Positions 1 through 9,215 of a stretch of 64,000 bases of DNA are shown one piece after another. The DNA is from Microcosmobacter mediterraneus (GTDB taxonomy: Bacteria > Bacteroidota > Bacteroidia > Flavobacteriales > Flavobacteriaceae). The notes beneath the pieces are model-generated. The model did no database searches and was not told where the DNA came from. It saw only the letters and a program-made list of their open reading frames with translations. The position numbers were made by a program, and so were the translations under genes. The stretch covers positions 329,753 through 393,752 of the forward strand of contig NZ_JAVRIA010000003.1 of NCBI RefSeq assembly GCF_031846265.1, in the 5' to 3' direction. Each line of letters begins with the position of its first letter. Position 1 is the stretch's first letter.

Positions 1-77
1 GTTATATTAAAAATAATAGAGGTGCAGTCATCCAAATCATGGATTACATTCGTAAATACATCAAAATTAAAGATTAA
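1..77 (+). CDS. C-terminal end of an unidentified protein (partial, cut by window edge)
   Basis: The frame that begins at base 3 is open from the window edge to a TAA at 75-77 and gives about 24 residues rich in Ile, Lys and Tyr, ending in an amphipathic basic stretch (DYIRKYIKIKD). It reads like a genuine protein end, but it is too short to name. Its stop lies 85 bases before the next lipoprotein start. The call rests only on the open frame and composition, so it could be chance. Confidence 0.45.
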   Translation, partial: YIKNNRGAVIQIMDYIRKYIKIKD

Positions 78-162
78 AGTAAAAAATGTTAAAGAAATTT
101 ATCTTTTTTTAATACTAAGTTCTTACTTTAGTCCCATAACAATTAACGCTAAATTAAAACAA

Positions 163-561
163 ATGAAAAAAGTAGTATTAAGCATGGTAATGGTTCTTGC
201 TTTAGCAGTAACGTTTACATCATGTAGAGAAACTAAAGAAGACAAGGCAGAAGATGCAATTGAGAACGCAGCTAATGAGGCTGGTGAAGCAGCAGATAAT
301 GCAGCAGATGCTGTTAAAGACGCAGCAAATGATGCTAGTGAAGCTGTTGATGGTGCAGTAGAAGATGCTAAAGATGCCGTTGATGGCGCAGTAGAAGACG
401 CTAAAGAAGCTGGTAAAGAAATGGCTGACGACGCTAAAAATGCTGTTGATGGTGCAGTTGATAAAGCCAAAGAAGCTGGTAAAGATGCTGTAGAAAAAGC
501 TAAAGAAAAAGGTGCTGATGAATTAAACAAAGCAGCCGATAAGCTTAAAGAAGATAACTAA
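163..561 (+). CDS. Small lipoprotein of acidic/basic amphipathic helical repeats
   Basis: The protein is 132 residues from the ATG at 163. That start gives a clean lipoprotein signal (MKKVV..., hydrophobic core, lipobox FTSC near residue 22); an upstream in-frame extension to base 22 has no signal and overlaps the preceding gene end. The mature part is almost entirely Ala, Asp, Glu, Lys and Gly in repeated units such as DAVDGAVEDAK and DKAKEAGKDA, with a near 11-residue period. That pattern resembles apolipoprotein-like or LEA-like amphipathic helices. The product is probably anchored to a periplasm-facing or surface leaflet. Its function is unknown; helix-repeat lipoproteins of this type often behave as stress or envelope-spacer proteins, which here is inference. 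A strong terminator follows. Confidence 0.8.
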   Translation: MKKVVLSMVMVLALAVTFTSCRETKEDKAEDAIENAANEAGEAADNAADAVKDAANDASEAVDGAVEDAKDAVDGAVEDAKEAGKEMADDAKNAVDGAVDKAKEAGKDAVEKAKEKGADELNKAADKLKEDN

Positions 562-582
562 AAAAATCTTCAATAAAAATTA

Positions 583-610
583 AAAGCCTAGTTTTATCTA
601 GGCTTTTTTT
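583..610. terminator. Bidirectional intrinsic terminator between convergent genes
   Basis: A perfect 9-bp stem (AAAGCCTAG at 583-591, CTAGGCTTT at 598-606) encloses a 6-base loop. A T run follows on the plus strand and an A-rich run precedes it, so it can stop both the lipoprotein gene and the MutS-like gene ending at 613. Confidence 0.85.
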
Positions 611-612
611 AT

Positions 613-2385
613 TTATACAATTTCCATCTTTTTAAGTAAAAAACTAGCATTCATGTTTTGGCAAACACCTTGTTTTAATTTGTAATCAAAACTGAGTTCA
701 TCATTGATAATTTCTGCATCAAAATAATAGTTTTTAACTGCATCTAGCTCTGTTTCAATTTCTGTAAGACTTAGGTCGTGCGTAGCTATAATCCCTGTGG
801 CATTAAGCTTAACCAGTTTTTCAACAAATTTTCTAGAACCAATGGCTTTATCTGTGCTATTTGTACCTTTTAAAATTTCATCTAGGATCACAAAGTAATT
901 AGTATCCTTTTCAATAGTATCAACTACAAATTTAAGTCGAGTTAATTCACTAAAAAAATACGAACTATCATCAGTTAATGAATCTGTTGTTCGCATACTC
1001 GTTATTAACTTAATAGGCTTATATGCACTTGCTTTAGCACAAACAGGTAATCCAACATTAGCCATTACAATATGTAAAGCAACCGTTCTCAAAAATGTAC
1101 TTTTACCTGCCATGTTTGCTCCTGTTACAATAAAAAACCGCTCTTCATGCAATTTTAAATCACTATTAATACGCTTATTATTATCTAGAAGTGGATGACC
1201 CAAATCTATAGCTAAAATTGTAATGTCTTTATCAGTAATTTCGGGATAATTAAACTCTGGATGGTTAAAGGCATAGTTTGCAAAACTATTGTAGGCATCA
1301 AAAAAGGTAACCACCTCAAACCAATCTTCAACTTTAGAGGCATATACACTAATCCACTGCTCTACATGGTAGGTTTGTCTTATATCCCATAGTAAATATC
1401 CATTCCCAAAAATCGCTGACATAAAATTATTTCTATTGTCTAAAGCATCTAAAGTTTTTGAGAATTTTGAAAATATCTGAGATGCCTTTAAGAATTCAGA
1501 TTCGATTTTTTGTTGTTGCTCTTTGAGTAAAGCTGAATTAAACTGGTTTTTCTCAATCTGTTCTAATAATAATGCATATTGCCTAAAGGTGTCTTTTGCT
1601 TTTTCGGTATGTTGAGCAACTTTATTAATTGATTTTAAATATTTGCCTGTAATACTCAAACCTAAAAGCAGCCAATACCCAATATATTCAATAGGAATAA
1701 ACTCCAAAATCCCTAAAGCTATAATGACCACTGATCCTACACTAAAACCAAGAGTTAACCAATAGATAGATTTGTTTAAAAACGGCTTATAGTCTTTTAA
1801 CCACTTAATTATCGAAACTGCTGAATGCTCAACATTTACACCTTGAGCAGTAGCCGAATAGTACTGTCGCCACTCTGGTAAGTTTGATAACTCTTTTATA
1901 GCCTCTTGTTTGGTTTCTATATTTATTATTGAATTTGAAAGTAAATACTTAACAAGTGTTACAGTCCCTTCATTAATAGTAGTTCTATTAATGTACTGGA
2001 AGAAAGATCCTCGTCCAAATAAATCGATATCTAAACTAAAATAGTGCTTTGGATTTTGAAACTCTGAGCCATCTTCCCTATGATAAAAATGACCAGATGC
2101 AATGCCAAGTTCTTCTTTATTAATTACAACTAATCGTTTATGTAAAGCTCGTTTTGCCTTTAAATCGGTATACTTAGAGAGTAAAAACAAAAATACTGCA
2201 GTACCTGTAAGACCAACAATTATTGAAATTTTCCAATTCTGGAAAGTGAGATAAATACCAAAAGCAGACAGCATAAATACACTTAGTCTTAAGATACTAA
2301 GCAATCCCATTTGTTTAAAAATACGTTTAGAATCTGACTGATTTAATTCTAATTGTGTCTTGTAAAATAATTCTGGTTTCTGCAT
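613..2385 (-). CDS. Membrane-anchored MutS-family ATPase (MutS domain V-like)
   Basis: A 590-residue protein. Two hydrophobic hairpins lie near residues 28-70 and 205-250, followed by a helical region that resembles the MutS lever/core. The MutS-type ABC ATPase comes last: Walker A GANMAGKST near residue 422, Walker B VILDEILKGTN near 500, and the H-loop region ATHDLSL near 540. There is no N-terminal mismatch-recognition domain and no Smr nuclease domain, so it is neither MutS1 nor MutS2. Membrane-anchored MutS-like proteins are widespread in Bacteroidota, but their role is not established. It sits 8 bases downstream of the M28 peptidase gene, so the two are probably co-transcribed. The family call is firm; any function in DNA repair is doubtful. 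Confidence 0.88.
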   Translation of the reverse strand: MQKPELFYKTQLELNQSDSKRIFKQMGLLSILRLSVFMLSAFGIYLTFQNWKISIIVGLTGTAVFLFLLSKYTDLKAKRALHKRLVVINKEELGIASGHFYHREDGSEFQNPKHYFSLDIDLFGRGSFFQYINRTTINEGTVTLVKYLLSNSIINIETKQEAIKELSNLPEWRQYYSATAQGVNVEHSAVSIIKWLKDYKPFLNKSIYWLTLGFSVGSVVIIALGILEFIPIEYIGYWLLLGLSITGKYLKSINKVAQHTEKAKDTFRQYALLLEQIEKNQFNSALLKEQQQKIESEFLKASQIFSKFSKTLDALDNRNNFMSAIFGNGYLLWDIRQTYHVEQWISVYASKVEDWFEVVTFFDAYNSFANYAFNHPEFNYPEITDKDITILAIDLGHPLLDNNKRINSDLKLHEERFFIVTGANMAGKSTFLRTVALHIVMANVGLPVCAKASAYKPIKLITSMRTTDSLTDDSSYFFSELTRLKFVVDTIEKDTNYFVILDEILKGTNSTDKAIGSRKFVEKLVKLNATGIIATHDLSLTEIETELDAVKNYYFDAEIINDELSFDYKLKQGVCQNMNASFLLKKMEIV

Positions 2386-2393
2386 AAAAACAA

Positions 2394-3302
2394 CTAATTT
2401 AAACCAGTATCATCAATAGCCTTAAAAATATTTAGGATAATTGTTACAGCATTTTTATAAAATTCTGGAGTAATATCTTCAAAGTCATCTGTTGGTTGGT
2501 GATACGCTTTATGATCTTCGTTACCAAAGTATAAAAAAGGAATTTTTTTTAAATGGAATAGTCCATGATCTGACGACATAGTCCAGTTTTGTTTGTCATC
2601 GGTTCCATCATGACCTTGTATTAATTTAGAATCTGTTGGATTTTTAAATGCTTCAATAATCTTTTTTAATGCATCATTATATCGAGTGCCAACAACATAG
2701 AGTTCGTTTTTAGAGCTACGACTAATCATGTCCATATTTAGATTAACAAGCACCTTGTCCTTATCAATGGTGTTTACAAAATGCTTTGCGCCTTTAAGTC
2801 CTAGTTCTTCAGCATCAAAGGCAGCAAAAATCACACTATGCTTTGGTGGGTTTTTAACTAGATATTCTGCAAAGCTAACCATGGCTGAAACTCCTGAAGC
2901 ATTATCATCTGCTCCATTATAAATAGTTTCATTACTAACACCTAAGTGATCGTAATGCGCACTAATAACAATATACTTTTCAGGAAATTCTGACCCTTTA
3001 ATTTCTGCGAGAATATTCGTAGCATTTATTACTTTATCTTGTCTACTAAAGGTAAAGTGTTGCTTATATTTATTATTGAATCCAGCAACTCCAAGATCTT
3101 TAAATTGTTTAATAATATAATCTTGTGCCAAAGTACTGCTTTGTTCTCCTGCTTTGCGACCTTTAAAATCATCAGAACTTAAAACTTTTACACGTTCTAA
3201 AAGTTGAGTATCATTAAACTGATATGTTTGAGCTTTACCTTCTTTACAACTAATTATTGTAAAGCAAAAGATAAAGCCTAATATGGCTGTTATTTTTTTC
3301 AT
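2394..3302 (-). CDS. M28-family zinc aminopeptidase, lipoprotein
   Basis: A 302-residue protein with an SPase II signal (lipobox IISC near residue 19). The M28 di-zinc site can be traced: HYDHLG near residue 116, ADDNASG near 131, the catalytic EE in AFDAEELG near 162, NMDMISR near 190 and a late His in YHQPTDD near 267. M28 enzymes of this type remove N-terminal residues from peptides. The lipid anchor places it in the envelope, where it would feed peptide utilisation. It is the first gene of a probable two-gene operon with the MutS-like ATPase, an association with no obvious functional logic. Length and motif order are normal for the family. Confidence 0.92.
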   Translation of the reverse strand: MKKITAILGFIFCFTIISCKEGKAQTYQFNDTQLLERVKVLSSDDFKGRKAGEQSSTLAQDYIIKQFKDLGVAGFNNKYKQHFTFSRQDKVINATNILAEIKGSEFPEKYIVISAHYDHLGVSNETIYNGADDNASGVSAMVSFAEYLVKNPPKHSVIFAAFDAEELGLKGAKHFVNTIDKDKVLVNLNMDMISRSSKNELYVVGTRYNDALKKIIEAFKNPTDSKLIQGHDGTDDKQNWTMSSDHGLFHLKKIPFLYFGNEDHKAYHQPTDDFEDITPEFYKNAVTIILNIFKAIDDTGLN

Positions 3303-3327
3303 TAGAGGGATTTGATTTCAAATTAAT

Positions 3328-3356
3328 AAAAAAATCCCAAGCAATGGCTTAGGATT
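3328..3356 (-). terminator. Intrinsic terminator after sdhB
   Basis: Arms AATCCcAAGC (33xx range, 3333-3342) and GCTTaGGATT (3347-3356) form a stem with one internal mismatch and an AATG loop. On the minus strand it is followed by seven T residues, correct for ending the sdhCAB transcript before the M28 gene. Confidence 0.8.
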
Positions 3357-3383
3357 CTAAAAACATATTCAATAATTATTTAC

Positions 3384-4130
3384 CTAACCTTTCAAGCTAG
3401 CTTTTAAATATTCTCTATTCATACGCGCAATATTCTCTAAAGAGATACCTTTAGGACATTCTACTTCGCAAGCTCCAGTATTAGTACAGTTACCAAAACC
3501 TTCTTCATCCATTTGTTTTACCATATTTAGTACACGATCTGTTGCTTCAACTTGTCCTTGAGGCAATAATGCAAATTGAGATACTTTAGCACCAACAAAT
3601 AACATGGCACTAGAGTTTTTACAAGTTGCAACACATGCACCACAACCAATGCAAGTTGCAGCACTAAAGGCATCATCAGCATCATGTTTATTAACAGGTA
3701 TAGCGTTAGCATCAATGGTATTACCAGATGTATTTACAGAAATAAATCCACCTGCATGTTGTATACGATCAAACGCGCTTCTATCCACAACTAAATCTTT
3801 AATTACAGGAAATGCTGACGCTCTAAAGGGTTCTATATAAATGGTGTCACCATCTTTAAATTTACGCATGTGTAACTGACAAGTTGTGACACCTCTATCT
3901 GGCCCATGAGCTTCGCCATTAATATATAAGGAACACATACCACAAATACCTTCTCTACAATCGTGATCGAAAGCTACTGGCTCATCGCCTTTTGTAATTA
4001 ATTCACTATTTAATACATCTAACATTTCTAAGAAAGACATATCTGGTGATACATCAGAAATCTGATAATCTACCATTTTACCTTTATCATTCGCGTTCTT
4101 TTGACGCCATATTTTTAACGTTAAATTCAT
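3384..4130 (-). CDS. sdhB: Succinate dehydrogenase/fumarate reductase iron-sulfur subunit
   Basis: A 248-residue protein carrying all three cluster motifs: a 2Fe-2S set (CREGICGMC near residue 57 plus a later Cys), a 4Fe-4S set (CIGCGACVATC near 160) and a 3Fe-4S set (CTNTGACEVECPKG near 217-230). It passes electrons from the FAD subunit to the membrane haem subunit. It lies 9 bases after sdhA, in the order sdhC-sdhA-sdhB seen for the Bacteroidota (type B) enzyme, which works with menaquinone. No missing ligand was seen. The clusters are presumably supplied by the SUF system encoded in the same window. Confidence 0.97.
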   Translation of the reverse strand: MNLTLKIWRQKNANDKGKMVDYQISDVSPDMSFLEMLDVLNSELITKGDEPVAFDHDCREGICGMCSLYINGEAHGPDRGVTTCQLHMRKFKDGDTIYIEPFRASAFPVIKDLVVDRSAFDRIQHAGGFISVNTSGNTIDANAIPVNKHDADDAFSAATCIGCGACVATCKNSSAMLFVGAKVSQFALLPQGQVEATDRVLNMVKQMDEEGFGNCTNTGACEVECPKGISLENIARMNREYLKASLKG

Positions 4131-4139
4131 AGCTTTCCT

Positions 4140-6137
4140 TTATTTATAACTTCTTTCTTTTACTTCTATATTTTCGTATTGTAAATCTTCTTTATGTAAT
4201 ACAGCATCTTTCGGCTCTCCTTTGTATTCCCATGCAGACACATATTGAAACTCTTTACGACGCATAGCTTCACCCTCAGGTGTTTGGTATTCTTCTCTAA
4301 AGTGACCACCTGCAGATTCTTCGCGTTGCAAGGCATCTTTAGCAAACAACTCACCTAATTCTAAGAAATCAGCAACACGTCCTGCTTTTGCTAATTCCTC
4401 ATTAAACTCATCAGCAGAACCCGGAACTCTGACATCTTTCCAAAACTCAGCTCGTAACTCAGAAATTTCAGAAATGGCTTCTTTAAGTTCTTTTTCGTTC
4501 CGTGCCATTCCACATTTATTCCACATGATCTTTCCTAATTTTTTATGGAAATAATCAACAGGTTTTGTTCCTTTATTATTAATTAAATGATCGATATTGT
4601 CTTTAACATTCTTTTCAGCCTCTTCAAATGCTGCAGTTTCAGTAGAAATAGGTCCTGTTCTAATATCGTCAGCTAAATAATCACCAATAGTATAAGGCAA
4701 CACAAAGTAACCATCAGCTAAACCTTGCATTAATGCAGAAGCACCAAGTCTATTTGCTCCATGATCCGAGAAGTTAGCCTCACCAATAGCATATAATCCA
4801 GGAACTGTGGTTTGTAAATTATAATCTACCCAAACACCTCCCATAGTGTAATGAACTGCTGGGTAAATCATCATTGGTGTTTCATAAGGGTTTTCATCTA
4901 CAATTTTTTCATACATCTGAAATAGGTTTCCGTATTTCGTTTTCACAATGTCCTGACCTAATTTTTTCACTAAAGCGTCGTCATTTTCATCCAAACCTTT
5001 AACATGCGCTTGTTCTCTTCCATATCGCATAAAAGCTGAAGCAAAGTCTAAGTACACCGCTTCACCTGTAGCATTAACTCCATAACCAGCATCGCAACGC
5101 TCTTTGGCTGCTCTAGAAGCCACATCTCGAGGCACAAGATTACCAAAAGCAGGATAACGACGCTCTAAATAGTAATCTCTATCTTCTTCTGATAATTCTG
5201 TTGGCCTTAGTTGACCAGCTCTAATAGCCTCAACATCTTTCTTGTGTTTTGGTACCCAAATACGTCCATCATTACGCAAAGATTCAGACATCAAGGTTAA
5301 TTTGGACTGATGATCACCAGATACAGGAATACAGGTTGGGTGAATCTGTGTGTAACAAGGGTTAGCAAAATAGGCACCACGTTTGTGCGCTTTCCAAGCT
5401 GCTGTAACATTAGATCCCATGGCATTTGTAGAAAGGAAAAATACATTTCCATAACCACCAGTTCCTAAAACTACAGCATGTGCCGAATGACGCTCTATTT
5501 CTCCTGTCACTAAATTACGTGCTATAATACCTCTTGCTTTACCATCTACAATAACAACATCGAGCATTTCATGACGATTGTACATTTTAATTTTTCCGCG
5601 ACCAATCTGACGATTCATTGCAGAATATGCTCCGAGAAGTAACTGTTGACCTGTTTGACCAGCAGCATAAAAGGTACGTGAAACCAATACACCACCAAAA
5701 GAGCGATTATCTAATAAACCACCATATTCTCGTGCAAACGGAACACCTTGTGCTACACATTGATCTATAATGTTAGCAGATACCTCAGCCAAACGGTAGA
5801 CATTTGCTTCGCGCGAACGATAATCACCACCTTTTACGGTGTCGTAAAATAATCTATAGGTTGAGTCACCATCACCTTGGTAATTTTTTGCCGCATTTAT
5901 TCCTCCTTGTGCTGCGATAGAGTGTGCACGTCTTGGAGAATCTTGAAAGCAAAATGCTTTTACATTATAACCTAATTCTGCAAGAGTAGCTGCTGCAGAG
6001 CCACCAGCTAAACCTGTACCTACAACAATAACATCAATTAGACGCTTGTTTGCTGGATTTACTAAATTTATTGAGTTTTTATGATTTGTCCACTTATCTG
6101 CTAGTGGTCCTTGTGGTATTTTAGAATCTAAAGCCAT
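4140..6137 (-). CDS. sdhA: Succinate dehydrogenase/fumarate reductase flavoprotein subunit
   Basis: A 665-residue protein. An FAD-binding Rossmann motif (GTGLAGGSAAATLAELGYNV) lies near residue 40. The segment HSIAAQGGINAAKNY carries the His expected to hold FAD covalently. Substrate-site segments HPTCIP and a C-terminal FAD loop (GLYAIGEANFSDHGANRLGA) follow. It oxidises succinate to fumarate in the TCA cycle, or the reverse. Its length is typical of the long type B/Bacteroidota form. It is spaced 15 bases from sdhC and 9 from sdhB, so it belongs to one operon. Confidence 0.97.
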   Translation of the reverse strand: MALDSKIPQGPLADKWTNHKNSINLVNPANKRLIDVIVVGTGLAGGSAAATLAELGYNVKAFCFQDSPRRAHSIAAQGGINAAKNYQGDGDSTYRLFYDTVKGGDYRSREANVYRLAEVSANIIDQCVAQGVPFAREYGGLLDNRSFGGVLVSRTFYAAGQTGQQLLLGAYSAMNRQIGRGKIKMYNRHEMLDVVIVDGKARGIIARNLVTGEIERHSAHAVVLGTGGYGNVFFLSTNAMGSNVTAAWKAHKRGAYFANPCYTQIHPTCIPVSGDHQSKLTLMSESLRNDGRIWVPKHKKDVEAIRAGQLRPTELSEEDRDYYLERRYPAFGNLVPRDVASRAAKERCDAGYGVNATGEAVYLDFASAFMRYGREQAHVKGLDENDDALVKKLGQDIVKTKYGNLFQMYEKIVDENPYETPMMIYPAVHYTMGGVWVDYNLQTTVPGLYAIGEANFSDHGANRLGASALMQGLADGYFVLPYTIGDYLADDIRTGPISTETAAFEEAEKNVKDNIDHLINNKGTKPVDYFHKKLGKIMWNKCGMARNEKELKEAISEISELRAEFWKDVRVPGSADEFNEELAKAGRVADFLELGELFAKDALQREESAGGHFREEYQTPEGEAMRRKEFQYVSAWEYKGEPKDAVLHKEDLQYENIEVKERSYK

Positions 6138-6152
6138 AGTTATGATAAGTTT

Positions 6153-6809
6153 TTAATGTGCAAAATGATGATAAAGTGCAATGAAAATAAATCCAACTGG
6201 TATTCCAATTGAATACACTTTACTTAATCCTTTTAAGCCATTTGTATATTTATTATTTGCACCTATAGATTGGAAGGCAGAATTAAAACCATGTAACAAG
6301 TGTAATGCTAAGAATACAAATGCCACAATATAGATCCCGACAATTAAAGGACTCTCAAAATGCTCTACGAGCTCGTGATAATAGCGTGTTGGATTTGGCT
6401 CTTGTGGATTGATATACTTTACTGTCATTTCATGCCACCAAATATTAGCCATGTGTATGATAAGAAAAGCTTCAATAATAAGCCCTGTCCATATCATATT
6501 TCTACTCATCCACGAAGAATTTGCAGCGCCATTATTTTTTGCATAAGATGCTTTTCTAGCCTTTCGGTTTTGTAATTCTAAAATAATACCCATCGTAAAG
6601 TGGAATAATATCCCTATGATTAAAATAGGTTGAAGAATAAATTGAACAGCCCAAAATGTTCCCATAAAATGAGATGCAGCATTAAAGGCATTTGCACTGA
6701 AAACAGACAGAATATTTATTGCGAAATGCTGTAAAAGAAAAAACATGAGGAAGAGCGCCGAAAGTGCCATGGCAAACTTTCTTCCAATTGAAGAATTTAA
6801 AATTCCCAT
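6153..6809 (-). CDS. sdhC: Succinate dehydrogenase cytochrome b subunit (type B, di-haem)
   Basis: A 218-residue membrane protein with five predicted helices and well-spaced His residues (for example LLQHFAIN, ILFHFTMG, LIIHMANIWWHEM, ALHLLHGF) that fit the two b haems of type B succinate:quinone reductases. It anchors SdhAB and reduces menaquinone. It is the first gene of the operon; a promoter with both elements lies 31-61 bases upstream. Confidence 0.95.
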   Translation of the reverse strand: MGILNSSIGRKFAMALSALFLMFFLLQHFAINILSVFSANAFNAASHFMGTFWAVQFILQPILIIGILFHFTMGIILELQNRKARKASYAKNNGAANSSWMSRNMIWTGLIIEAFLIIHMANIWWHEMTVKYINPQEPNPTRYYHELVEHFESPLIVGIYIVAFVFLALHLLHGFNSAFQSIGANNKYTNGLKGLSKVYSIGIPVGFIFIALYHHFAH

Positions 6810-6839
6810 TGTAGATCTAATCTTAATTTGTTAGTACTA

Positions 6840-6870
6840 CAAAAATACGGCGCAAATGGCGTATTGCCAA
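6840..6870 (-). promoter_or_regulatory. Predicted promoter of sdhCAB (Bacteroidota type)
   Basis: On the minus strand, TTG (6870-6868) is followed after 20 bases by TATTTTTG (6847-6840), matching the TTG / TAnnTTTG consensus of flavobacterial housekeeping promoters. The sdhC start is at 6809, which leaves a leader of about 25 bases. Confidence 0.6.
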
Positions 6871-6910
6871 CTGCTCTATATTATTATTAATTATTTAGAA
6901 TGATTTTAAT

Positions 6911-8146
6911 CTAAAAGTCGAATCTAGGATTTACTATAGTATTGTAGATAGAACCAAAAGAGTAACTAAATCCTATACTTACAAAATAATTATAGCCAGA
7001 TTGCAATTGCTGTTGTTGCAGAAGCAACTCTTCTAAAGACAGGTCACCTCCTGGTAAATTAATTTGATTTCTGGTAATAGAATAACTTCCGCTTAAATTA
7101 AAATTAAATCCTTTAAACAAGCGTATTCTTGTACCAACAAAGAAATTTACAGCGTATAAACTTGTATCATTTAAAAACTGATTATAAGAGACTTCGGCAT
7201 TAAAATTTCCCCATTCTTGGTTTACCCTTCCTCCAAGTTGTATACCATGTTCCCATAAGTATTCATCTGTTTTATTAAAAACAGTACGCTCAATATAGTC
7301 GTTAAAACGTATACCATTTCTGTAGGATATTGTAAGTTGTTTTTTTGCTGAATCTACATAATCAAAAAAACTGTATTCTAAAGCTGGCCTAAACGTATAA
7401 TATAAATCTGTATTGTTAAAAGTGGATGATCCAATACTCCCAAAAAATCCATATGACCAATGATCGTTAATACTTATGATATCACTAATATTTAAAAATT
7501 TTCTATCATTAATACCTACAATTTCTTCACCTTCAAACTCAAATACATTTCTACTTTCACTAAAGCGTGCTCGTAATGAAAACTTATTTTTTTCTGTAAC
7601 CCTTCTTGCTGAAGCACTGATATTAATATTACTAAATCTACTTTGCTCTTGTCCATCAAAGAATCCTCCTGCTCCTACCTGAAACAACCAGTAATTCCAT
7701 GGATCATCTTCTTCAACATCGTCTTTTTCTTCTTCAGGTACCGGAACACTAACTTTAACCTCGTCTGTGGTTCCGTTGGCAATCCAAAACCTTACCAAAC
7801 CTAACTTAAGATATTCTAAAACACGTTGACGTGTTTCATCTCTGGTCATATTAGTATCTGTAGAAAAAGTAAGGGTGTAATTTATGGCTTCAAACTCTTT
7901 TTTACCAATGAATTGCATCTCATAGCTTCGTCCCCCACTTCCATTTCGTTGTGTAACTACAAAAACGTGTACATCTCCTAAAAATTGATCTCTAACAAAT
8001 TGAGTATTACCGAGATTTTGTCTTAAGTATTCGCTATCGCAAACATTACAGTCTAAAAAAATACTTATTTGCTCAGTGATATTGGTTTGTGCAAATGATA
8101 AATAACTAGATAAAAAAAGAAGAATTAAAATGAATCTTTTTTGCAT
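6911..8146 (-). CDS. Secreted two-domain protein with C-terminal outer-membrane beta-barrel
   Basis: A 411-residue protein with a Sec signal ending about SFAQ (residue 19). Residues about 20-125 form a periplasmic domain with a CNVC pair near residue 34. An acidic linker (about 138-150, rich in E and D) leads to roughly 260 residues of alternating aromatic/polar strands ending in a terminal Phe, as outer-membrane barrels do. I do not recognise a named family. A role as an outer-membrane protein is inferred. It stands alone between sdhC and a lipoprotein gene. Confidence 0.72.
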   Translation of the reverse strand: MQKRFILILLFLSSYLSFAQTNITEQISIFLDCNVCDSEYLRQNLGNTQFVRDQFLGDVHVFVVTQRNGSGGRSYEMQFIGKKEFEAINYTLTFSTDTNMTRDETRQRVLEYLKLGLVRFWIANGTTDEVKVSVPVPEEEKDDVEEDDPWNYWLFQVGAGGFFDGQEQSRFSNINISASARRVTEKNKFSLRARFSESRNVFEFEGEEIVGINDRKFLNISDIISINDHWSYGFFGSIGSSTFNNTDLYYTFRPALEYSFFDYVDSAKKQLTISYRNGIRFNDYIERTVFNKTDEYLWEHGIQLGGRVNQEWGNFNAEVSYNQFLNDTSLYAVNFFVGTRIRLFKGFNFNLSGSYSITRNQINLPGGDLSLEELLLQQQQLQSGYNYFVSIGFSYSFGSIYNTIVNPRFDF

Positions 8147-8309
8147 ATGGGTTGATTGATGGTTAAGCGTTTGAATAATGCTACATTATCACTAACGCAT
8201 TAAAATGATTCTAGTATACAGAACCTAATAATTTGTTCAAACTAACGGATTATAAAATAAAACTATGTGAAAAATATGTGAAAGAAATGTCAAAAATAGT
8301 TACCAACTC

Positions 8310-9176
8310 TTAATTTGAAACTATTGGAATTAATCCTCTTAATCCCATATCAACGACCTGCTCACCAGCTTCTGGCTCATATTTACCATCAATATTGACT
8401 TCGGTCCATTCAAAACTATTATTGATAGAAAATGATAGTACAACTTCTACATCTTCGGTTTCATTTCCTGTTATTGTAAAACCATTTTCAAATTCACCTG
8501 TAACAACACAAGAACCTTGAGGCACAGGTGATGTTGCAAATAAAGGATTAGGTACTGTTGTAGCTCCTTCTGGAGCCTGACCTTGTGTTGTAAAACCTAA
8601 AGCTTCAAAAGCCCAAAAGCCCTGAAGTTTATCATCATTAACAGTAATAGAACTACCATTTAAATTAAATGACGTTATGTAATTGTTGTAACCAACAAAA
8701 CTACCTAGGGTTCCAGAAATTTCAGTACCATTAACCAATAAATCAATAGCTCCTTCTTGGTACGCAAGCGAAACTCTGACCCATTGATAACTGCCTGTAT
8801 TGACTTCATTGAGTGGGATACTCAAAAAAGTATCATTATTTCCAGCAAAGAGGGATTGTTGAAAATCTATTGCCATATTACCTCCAAGATTTGTTTCAGC
8901 ACCTTCGTAAATAACCTCTCCTTGTCCTAAAAACGTAGTTGTAGTTGGAGCGAATTCAATATAATTAGCACTCATTCTGGCTATTAAAGGAGATTGAGCC
9001 GCATTACCAGGAGCTACTGTAACTGGCTGACCAAGATTACCAAGTCGCTGTTGGTTTGGATCAAATTTAAATTTAATGATTAAACTTGGATTATTAGCTG
9101 AGTTATCAGAATCTGAACTACAGGCAAATAGTAGACAAATTAATAACCAAAGAGGAATACATTTTAAGATTTTCAT
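8310..9176 (-). CDS. Lipoprotein of unknown function
   Basis: A 288-residue protein with a clear SPase II signal (lipobox LFAC near residue 18-20) followed by SSDSDNS, an acidic/Ser stretch like the surface-export signals described for Bacteroidota lipoproteins. The mature part is beta-rich (many N, G, T, F) with a LamG/jelly-roll flavour (repeated WVRVSLAY..., AFEALGF). No catalytic motif is visible. It follows the sortilin-like gene by 39 bases and may share its transcript. Confidence 0.7.
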   Translation of the reverse strand: MKILKCIPLWLLICLLFACSSDSDNSANNPSLIIKFKFDPNQQRLGNLGQPVTVAPGNAAQSPLIARMSANYIEFAPTTTTFLGQGEVIYEGAETNLGGNMAIDFQQSLFAGNNDTFLSIPLNEVNTGSYQWVRVSLAYQEGAIDLLVNGTEISGTLGSFVGYNNYITSFNLNGSSITVNDDKLQGFWAFEALGFTTQGQAPEGATTVPNPLFATSPVPQGSCVVTGEFENGFTITGNETEDVEVVLSFSINNSFEWTEVNIDGKYEPEAGEQVVDMGLRGLIPIVSN

Positions 9177-9215
9177 ACATCTATAAATTTATACTCTAAC
9201 GCTTAAATATGTATT

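Noticed and set aside
123..530. Long minus-strand open frame opposite the helical-repeat lipoprotein
   Set aside because: It is an antisense shadow: the Ala/Glu/Asp repeat codons lack stops on the reverse strand, and the product is low-complexity Ser/Ala/Leu with no start context.
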